A DNA stretch of 64,000 nucleotides from CAYJLF01 sp964371055 (GTDB taxonomy: Bacteria; Eisenbacteria; RBG-16-71-46; CAIMUX01), in assembly GCA_964371055.1 (NCBI GenBank), contig CAYJLF010000007.1, forward strand, positions 62,001 through 126,000, read 5' to 3'. The notes beneath the pieces are model-generated. The model saw only the letters and a program-made list of their open reading frames with translations, ran no database searches and was not told where the DNA came from. The stretch's first letter is position 1. Each line of letters opens with the position of its first letter. This document shows positions 59,723-64,000 of this stretch, in pieces. A program made the translations under genes and the position numbers.

Positions 59723-61130
59723 CGACGAGCCCTCGATCACCCGGTCCCTCGACCGGGTCCTGACCGACCGCGGATACCAGGTCTTCACCGCCGCCACGGG
59801 AGCCGAAGGGCTGGGGCTCGTCGAGAAGGAGCGGCCCCACATCGTTCTGCTCGACGTCCGGCTGCCGGACGCCAGCGGGTTCGACCTGATCGCACGGATC
59901 CACAAAGTCGAAACGGCCACCCAGGTCATCGTCCTGACCGGGTACGGCGACACCCAGGCGGTCGTGCGTGCGATGAAGCTCGGCGCGGGCAATTTCCTAC
60001 GCAAACCGTACGATCTCGAGGAACTGATCAGCGCGGTCGACGCGGCGGCCCGTGACTACTCCCGTGACGCCCACCTCCTCGTTTATCGGCGAAAGGACCG
60101 CGGGCTCTACAATCCGGACGAGATCATCTACCGCTCGGAGGCCATGAAGAAGATCTGGGACCTCGTGCGGATGGTGGCGCGTTCCGACGCGTCGACGATC
60201 CTCGTCACGGGGGAGACCGGCACGGGCAAGGAGCTCGTCGCGCGCGGGCTCCACTTCGAGGGGGCGCGACGGGTCGCTCCGTTCATGCATGTGAACTGCT
60301 CGGCCCTGCCGGAGGCGCTGCTCGAGAACGAGCTCTTCGGTCACGAGAAGGGAGCCTTCACCAGCGCGACCTTCCGCAAGCGCGGCCTGGTCGAGCTCTC
60401 CGATGGCGGTACTCTCCTGCTCGACGAGATCGGGGAGATGAGCCCGCCCACCCAGGCGAAATTGCTGCGCTTCCTCGAGGAACGGACCTTCCGGCGCCTC
60501 GGCGGAAGCGTCGACATCGGCGTCAACATCCGGATCGTCGCCGCCACCAACGTCGATCTCGAACGCCGCATCCGGGACGAGCGCTTCCGGGCCGATCTCT
60601 ACTATCGCCTCCAGGTGGTCTCGATCCACCTGCCGCCTCTCCGGGAGCGCGGCGAGGACACCTGCCTGCTCGCCGAGTTCTTTCTGCGCCGCTTCGCGAC
60701 CGAAATGAGGAAGAAATTCCGGGTTCTGGACGACGCCGTGCGCGACCTGTTCCTCGCCTATCCCTGGCCGGGGAACATCCGCGAGCTGCGCAACGTGATC
60801 GAAAGGATCGTGCTGGTGGAGGACGATGAGGTGCTGGGCGTGCATCACCTGCCCACGCAGCTGGTGGAACGCGCCCGGGCCGGCGAGGCCGTCGAGCGCG
60901 CGGTCGTGGCCGGGGCCGGGATCGCCTCTGCGGTCGCGGACTCGGACGTGATCATGCGCCCGCTGCGCGACGTGCAGGATGATCACGTGCGTGCCGTGCT
61001 CGATGCGTGCGGCGGGAACAAGAGTCGCGCCGCGCGCGTGCTGGGGCTCTCGCGCCAGGGACTCTTCGAATACCTGCGCCGTATGGACCACCGATCGGGC
61101 ACCGCCCTCTCGGAGCGTACACTTCATTGA
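59697..61130 (+). CDS. NtrC-family sigma-54 response regulator with GAFTSA loop
   Basis: A 477-residue protein: receiver domain with Asp53 (VLLDVRLPD), AAA+ domain (Walker A GETGTGKE, Walker B GGTLLLDEIGEM), and a Fis-type HTH at the C-terminus (GGNKSRAARVLGLSRQGLFE). The sigma-54 contact loop at residues 219-224 reads GAFTSA instead of GAFTGA; the essential Thr is kept. It activates sigma-54 RNA polymerase when phosphorylated by the upstream kinase. The ATG at 59697 lies inside that gene. The target genes are unknown; a possible sigma-54 site lies just downstream. Confidence 0.93.
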   Translation: MQFRVLVVDDEPSITRSLDRVLTDRGYQVFTAATGAEGLGLVEKERPHIVLLDVRLPDASGFDLIARIHKVETATQVIVLTGYGDTQAVVRAMKLGAGNFLRKPYDLEELISAVDAAARDYSRDAHLLVYRRKDRGLYNPDEIIYRSEAMKKIWDLVRMVARSDASTILVTGETGTGKELVARGLHFEGARRVAPFMHVNCSALPEALLENELFGHEKGAFTSATFRKRGLVELSDGGTLLLDEIGEMSPPTQAKLLRFLEERTFRRLGGSVDIGVNIRIVAATNVDLERRIRDERFRADLYYRLQVVSIHLPPLRERGEDTCLLAEFFLRRFATEMRKKFRVLDDAVRDLFLAYPWPGNIRELRNVIERIVLVEDDEVLGVHHLPTQLVERARAGEAVERAVVAGAGIASAVADSDVIMRPLRDVQDDHVRAVLDACGGNKSRAARVLGLSRQGLFEYLRRMDHRSGTALSERTLH

Positions 61131-61301
61131 CACGCCCACTTTTCTGACAGTTTCCATCCTCCTTGCAACCCGTTGTGTTTCAGTGTGTTAGCTCCCGCGT
61201 TCTGCAACTGTCCATAAACCTAGCAGTTAGGGGCGAGGCGGAGGCTTTGCCCGAGAGGATCTGAGGACGGGCCGGGGCTCTACGCTGCAGTGCAACTATA
61301 T

Positions 61302-61326
61302 TGTTATCAATCGGTTGAAAATAACA
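61302..61326 (+). promoter_or_regulatory. Inverted repeat, possible operator
   Basis: TGTTAT (61302-61307) and ATAACA (61321-61326) are exact reverse complements 13 nt apart, in an unusually AT-rich patch before the receiver-only gene. It could be a regulator site or a weak hairpin. Confidence 0.3.
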
Positions 61327-61345
61327 TGGCCGGTCCTGTCGGTTC

Positions 61346-61360
61346 CGGCACGCCACTTGT
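61346..61360 (+). promoter_or_regulatory. Possible sigma-54 promoter for the receiver-only gene
   Basis: CGGCACG-CCAC-TTGT: the -24 GG and the spacing fit, but the -12 GC is changed to GT and the leading T to C. It lies about 30 bp before the GTG at 61389 and right after the NtrC-family gene. Confidence 0.25.
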
Positions 61361-61388
61361 CATAGTGTTCATCATGGAGGCAGTAGAA

Positions 61389-61817
61389 GTGGCGTCGAGA
61401 ATACTCATCGTGGACGACGAGACGTTGCTGTTGCGAACGCTCTCGAATGCTCTCCGGGATGCTGGCTACGAAGTTCTTTCGGCTGGCACCGCGGACGATG
61501 GGGAAGCGCTTCTTCGAAGCCAGGACGCGGGTGTGGATCTCATGGTGCTGGATGTCAAGCTGCCGGATCGCTCAGGGCTGGACCTGTTGCAGGCCCAGCG
61601 CGAGCTTGGATACGCCGGCCGCGTGATCGTGATGACGGCATTCGACCAGCCGGAATCGGAGCGTCGGTGTCGCCAGCTCGCCGTGGACCACTATCTCCGC
61701 AAGCCGTTCGATCTGGAAGCGATGTTGGGTCTGATCCGGGGTCTCCTGGGGGGAAGCGGATCGGACCAGGTTGTGGGCGGTTCAAGGACGAACAATGACA
61801 GGCACGGAAGGGGGTGA
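61389..61817 (+). CDS. Receiver-only response regulator
   Basis: A 142-residue protein that is almost only a receiver domain: SRILIVDDETLLLRTLSNAL at the start, the phosphate-accepting Asp55 in LMVLDVKLPDRSG, VIVMTAFDQPESE and the conserved Lys in HYLRKPFDLEA. The C-terminal tail is Gly/Ser/Asn-rich. There is no output domain, so it may be a CheY-like or Spo0F-like relay. The GTG at 61389 has GGAGG 8 bp upstream; the earlier ATG at 61374 overlaps that site. The Lys-rich gene starts right after its stop. Confidence 0.88.
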   Translation: MASRILIVDDETLLLRTLSNALRDAGYEVLSAGTADDGEALLRSQDAGVDLMVLDVKLPDRSGLDLLQAQRELGYAGRVIVMTAFDQPESERRCRQLAVDHYLRKPFDLEAMLGLIRGLLGGSGSDQVVGGSRTNNDRHGRG

Positions 61818-62105
61818 ATGAGGATGCCGATGGCGAAGAAGAAGGCCAAGAAGAAGGTCGCGAAGAAGAAGGCGACGAAGAAGGTCGCGAAGAAGAAGGC
61901 CACCAAGAAGGTAGCCAAGAAGAAGGTCGCGAAGAAGCGGGTCGCCAAGAAGAAGGCCACCAAGAAGGTCGCGAAGAAGAAGGTCGCCAAGAAGAAGGCT
62001 ACCAAGAAGGTCGCGAAGAAGAAGGTCGCCAAGAAGAAGGTCGCCAAGAAGAAGGCCGCGAAGCGGGTGAAGAAGCTTCTGCCGGCGATCATGCCTCCGG
62101 CCTAA
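61818..62105 (+). CDS. Histone-H1-like Lys-rich repeat protein
   Basis: A 95-residue protein made of VAKKK pentads and ATKK tetrads (VAKKKATKKVAKKKATKK and similar), ending AAKRVKKLLPAIMPPA. About half of the residues are Lys; the pI would be near 12. It resembles bacterial histone H1/Hc1 and AlgP tails and should bind DNA or RNA non-specifically. The gene starts directly after the receiver gene's stop, and a terminator follows at 62126. The DNA is a tandem repeat of 15- and 12-bp units (aag-rich), which favours slippage, so copy number may vary between strains. Confidence 0.85.
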   Translation: MRMPMAKKKAKKKVAKKKATKKVAKKKATKKVAKKKVAKKRVAKKKATKKVAKKKVAKKKATKKVAKKKVAKKKVAKKKAAKRVKKLLPAIMPPA

Positions 62106-62125
62106 GACCCTTTGGCCGATGGATG

Positions 62126-62170
62126 CGGGGGCTGCGCTGGCCACGACCGGCAGCCCCCACGTTCTTTCCG
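62126..62170 (+). terminator. Rho-independent terminator after the Lys-rich gene
   Basis: GGGGGCTGC (62127-62135) and GCAGCCCCC (62150-62158) form a perfect 9-bp stem with a 14-nt loop, followed by ACGTTCTTTCC. It ends the receiver/Lys-rich transcript. Confidence 0.8.
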
Positions 62171-62757
62171 GGTCGGGGAGAGAGTGTTTCGACACGCAAG
62201 GATTGCGTCGGGGTCCGAGGGGTAGGCGAACGTCCAGTCGGGAGGCCCGCTCAGATCTCGTGGTCATGGATGACCGCTTCGTTCGGGGGAGGGGAGTGTG
62301 GGCGGCAAAAAAGTTCCCCGCCACTACCGAGTGGACAGCCCTCAAGACCCTAGAGATAGGATAGCCCGCTAAGTAAATAGGCCTTGTAGCGCTGCTCGGA
62401 CTCGAAAAGGGCAGGGAACTCGCTTCGCTACCGATTCCAACGGTAGGCTCCCCTCCTCTCCGCCGTCAACCGCTTTTTTTCACCGCCGGCCGCTTCTGTC
62501 GAATGTTCCCGTACGATCTACACTTAGCCGGGTGCTGATGAACGTGATCAACGAGGCTGCCCCTCGCCCTGCTAGACTCTGGTCGCGATCTGGTCGACCC
62601 TTCGATGGGGCGGATCCATCCCTGGGGGGGCGATGTCGTCCGCCCTGTGTCGCGGCGGGGCTTGATGGGTGGGGGGAGGAGCCGGGTACGGCCCGGCGAG
62701 GGCGCGGCGGTTCGATTCCCCGGTCGCGCGGAGCGTGCCGGCGGAGGTGGAGGTGCG
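62171..62757 (+). other. Non-coding stretch with no supported gene
   Basis: This stretch has a lower GC part (about 62280-62400) and a short inverted pair (CTACCG/CGGTAG near 62430-62450), then a run of seven T at about 62470. A 24-codon minus-strand reading (EFPALFESEQRYKAYLLSGL at about 62360-62430) has no start and is not accepted as a gene. CTGCTAGACT at about 62569 could be an extended -10 for galE but has no -35. No tRNA fold was found. Confidence 0.4.
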
Positions 62758-63741
62758 ATGAGGGTCCTGGTCACGGGCGGAGCGGGCTACATCGGGAGCG
62801 TCATGGTCGAGTTGCTGCGGGCGCGAGGCGACTCCGTGGTCGTGGCGGATGATCTCTCGCGGGGCCACGCGGCGGCCGTTCCGCCCGATGTTCCACTCAT
62901 GATCGGCAACGTCGGTGATCGGGACTTCGTGGGCGAGCTGTTCGCCACGCAGCGGATCGAGGCGGTCTTCCATTTCGCTGCCTCGAGCCTGGTCGGTGAG
63001 TCGATGGAGCATCCTTCGCTCTACTTCCGCAACAACGTCGGCGGAGTGACCTGCCTGCTGGAGGCGATGGTGCGGCACGGAGTGGAATCGTTCATCCTCA
63101 GCTCGACCGCGGCGACCTACGGCGACCCGGCCGAGGTCCCGATCCCGGAAGAAGCCCCGGTACGCCCGACGAATCCTTACGGCGAGTCGAAACGGATCTG
63201 CGAGCAGATCCTTCGCTGGTTCGGGGAACTGCACGGACTGCGCTGGACCGCCCTGCGTTACTTCAACGCCGCCGGGGCGACCCCGTCGCGGGGCGAGGAC
63301 CACACCCCGGAAACCCACCTGATTCCCCTGGCGCTCGGAGCGGCCGCGGGAAGCCTGCCGCCGCTGCGCGTCTTCGGCCTCGACTATCCGACGCCGGACG
63401 GCTCGTGCATCCGCGACTACATCCACGTCGAGGATCTGGCCGAAGCGCATCTCCTCTCGCTCGATCGCATGCGCGAATCTCCGGGCGGGATCTACAACCT
63501 CGGGAACGGTCAGGGCTTCAGCGTGCTCGAGGTCATCGCGGCGGTCGAACGGGTGACCGGCCATCGAGTTCCCTGGGAGAGCGCGCCGCGTCGTCCGGGC
63601 GATCCGCCGGCCCTGGTCGCGTCGAGCGCCCGGGCCCGGCGGGAACTCGGCTGGGATCCCCGCTGGAGCGACCTCGACCGCATCATCGCTTCGGCCTGGC
63701 GCTGGAGCCGGGAGCATCCCGATGGATACGGGCGAGCCTGA
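62758..63741 (+). CDS. galE: UDP-glucose 4-epimerase
   Basis: A 327-residue SDR enzyme: NAD-binding VLVTGGAGYIGSVMVELLRA, HFAASSLVGES, the catalytic Ser-Tyr-Lys set in LSSTAATYG and NPYGESKRICEQ, RYFNAAGATPS, and DGSCIRDYIHVEDLAEAHLL, all typical of GalE. It converts UDP-glucose to UDP-galactose for surface glycans. GGAGGTGG lies upstream of the ATG. It overlaps the next gene by 20 bp. Confidence 0.93.
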   Translation: MRVLVTGGAGYIGSVMVELLRARGDSVVVADDLSRGHAAAVPPDVPLMIGNVGDRDFVGELFATQRIEAVFHFAASSLVGESMEHPSLYFRNNVGGVTCLLEAMVRHGVESFILSSTAATYGDPAEVPIPEEAPVRPTNPYGESKRICEQILRWFGELHGLRWTALRYFNAAGATPSRGEDHTPETHLIPLALGAAAGSLPPLRVFGLDYPTPDGSCIRDYIHVEDLAEAHLLSLDRMRESPGGIYNLGNGQGFSVLEVIAAVERVTGHRVPWESAPRRPGDPPALVASSARARRELGWDPRWSDLDRIIASAWRWSREHPDGYGRA

Positions 63742-64000
63742 CTCTGGCCGCGCGAAGGCGCCGGCGCGTGCGTTCGACTCAAAGGCCGCGCCGCTGGCCG
63801 ATCGCCGGCGACCGTGCGGTCTTGACGAGGTCCTGGGGCAGGAGCACCTGACCGGCCCGGGCGGCCCGCTCCGGCGCGCCTTCGAGACGGGAAACATCCC
63901 TTCCATGATCCTTTGGGGGCCTCCGGGCAGCGGCAAGACGACCGTCGCGCGGATCCTGGGCGGGCATCCCCGCATGGCGTTTGAGCAGTTTTCCGCGGTG
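63722..64000 (+). CDS. rarA: Replication-associated recombination protein RarA (MgsA), N-terminal part
   Basis: The gene starts at ATG 63722 inside galE and runs off the window, giving 93 residues. After a poorly conserved start it has PLADRRRPCGLDEVLGQEHL, FETGNIPSMILWGPPGSGKT (Walker A) and TVARILGG, which is the RarA/MgsA/WRNIP1 AAA+ beginning. It acts at stalled replication forks. The family match is clear although the end is missing. Confidence 0.88.
   Translation, partial: MDTGEPDSGRAKAPARAFDSKAAPLADRRRPCGLDEVLGQEHLTGPGGPLRRAFETGNIPSMILWGPPGSGKTTVARILGGHPRMAFEQFSAV

Noticed and set aside
61830..62090. CRISPR-like regular repeats
   Set aside because: Units of 15 and 12 bp inside a reading frame encode Lys-rich peptide; there are no spacers of uniform length.
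62360..62435. 24-codon minus-strand peptide EFPALFESEQRYKAYLLSGL
   Set aside because: It follows a stop codon directly and has no start or ribosome binding site; too short to support.
62701..62740. GGTTCGATTCC like a tRNA T-arm
   Set aside because: The flanking 5-bp stem does not pair and no acceptor or anticodon arm can be drawn.

Overview
This is a very GC-rich bacterial chromosome window with densely packed genes on both strands. No rRNA, tRNA, CRISPR array, transposase or integrase gene was seen. Secreted proteins ending in a FlgD-like C-terminal module, a serine/threonine kinase fused to TolB-like and TPR regions, large secreted Ig-repeat and metallopeptidase proteins, a YfhO-type membrane protein and a Cys-type CcmE point to a Gram-negative lineage near the FCB group, such as Candidatus Eisenbacteria or Krumholzibacteriota. 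This assignment is an inference; the window holds no phylogenetic marker I could test.

Layout. 1-11.5 kb is a secretome region: the end of a CHAT-domain protein, a fibre-like repeat protein with a hairpin over its ribosome binding site, a C10 (streptopain-like) protease, a FlgD-tail protein, a DUF4160/DUF2442 pair flanked by an 82-bp direct repeat, a secreted protein with an odd C-terminus, and a 1339-residue HEYGH metallopeptidase with a small secreted partner. 11.8-17.8 kb holds the kinase, a DUF418 membrane protein and a small HNH nuclease/SprT-like metalloprotease unit lying between remnants of DUF2283 and HIT genes. 17.9-21.8 kb is a minus-strand operon (FemAB/GNAT-like, DegT aminotransferase, radical SAM/SPASM, methyltransferase). 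22-29.1 kb has a PpiD-like chaperone, two CorC/HlyC paralogues, a secreted propeller-like protein and a zinc-ribbon protein with a histone-like arm. 29.4-36.6 kb carries dnaE, a PHP phosphoesterase and ccmEABCD for cytochrome c maturation, including a 51-codon ccmD. 36.9-45 kb is a translationally coupled block of four exported proteins ending in a 1563-residue Ig-repeat protein, followed by motA and motB. 46.8-57.2 kb has a transglutaminase-like protein lacking its Cys and His, a very acidic Trp-spaced protein, an MFS transporter, a PP2C phosphatase, a DegT/TrmH pair, a glycosyltransferase, a YfhO-like protein and a HIT hydrolase. 57.4-64 kb has ExbB/ExbD, a histidine kinase with an NtrC-family regulator (GAFTSA loop), a receiver-only regulator, a Lys-rich histone-H1-like protein with a good terminator, galE and the start of rarA.

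How the genes work together. Three themes are cell-surface glycan or envelope construction (two DegT enzymes, glycosyltransferase, GalE, FemAB-like enzyme, YfhO), protein export and turnover outside the cell (two peptidases, several secreted repeat proteins, PpiD), and signalling (Ser/Thr kinase, PP2C, two-component proteins). Nine well-spaced -35/-10 pairs, plus two weaker ones, share the pattern TTGnnn, 17-18 bp, then mostly TAnnnT, which gives a working housekeeping promoter consensus for this organism. Functions are assigned by recognising families in the translated sequence; no database search was run.
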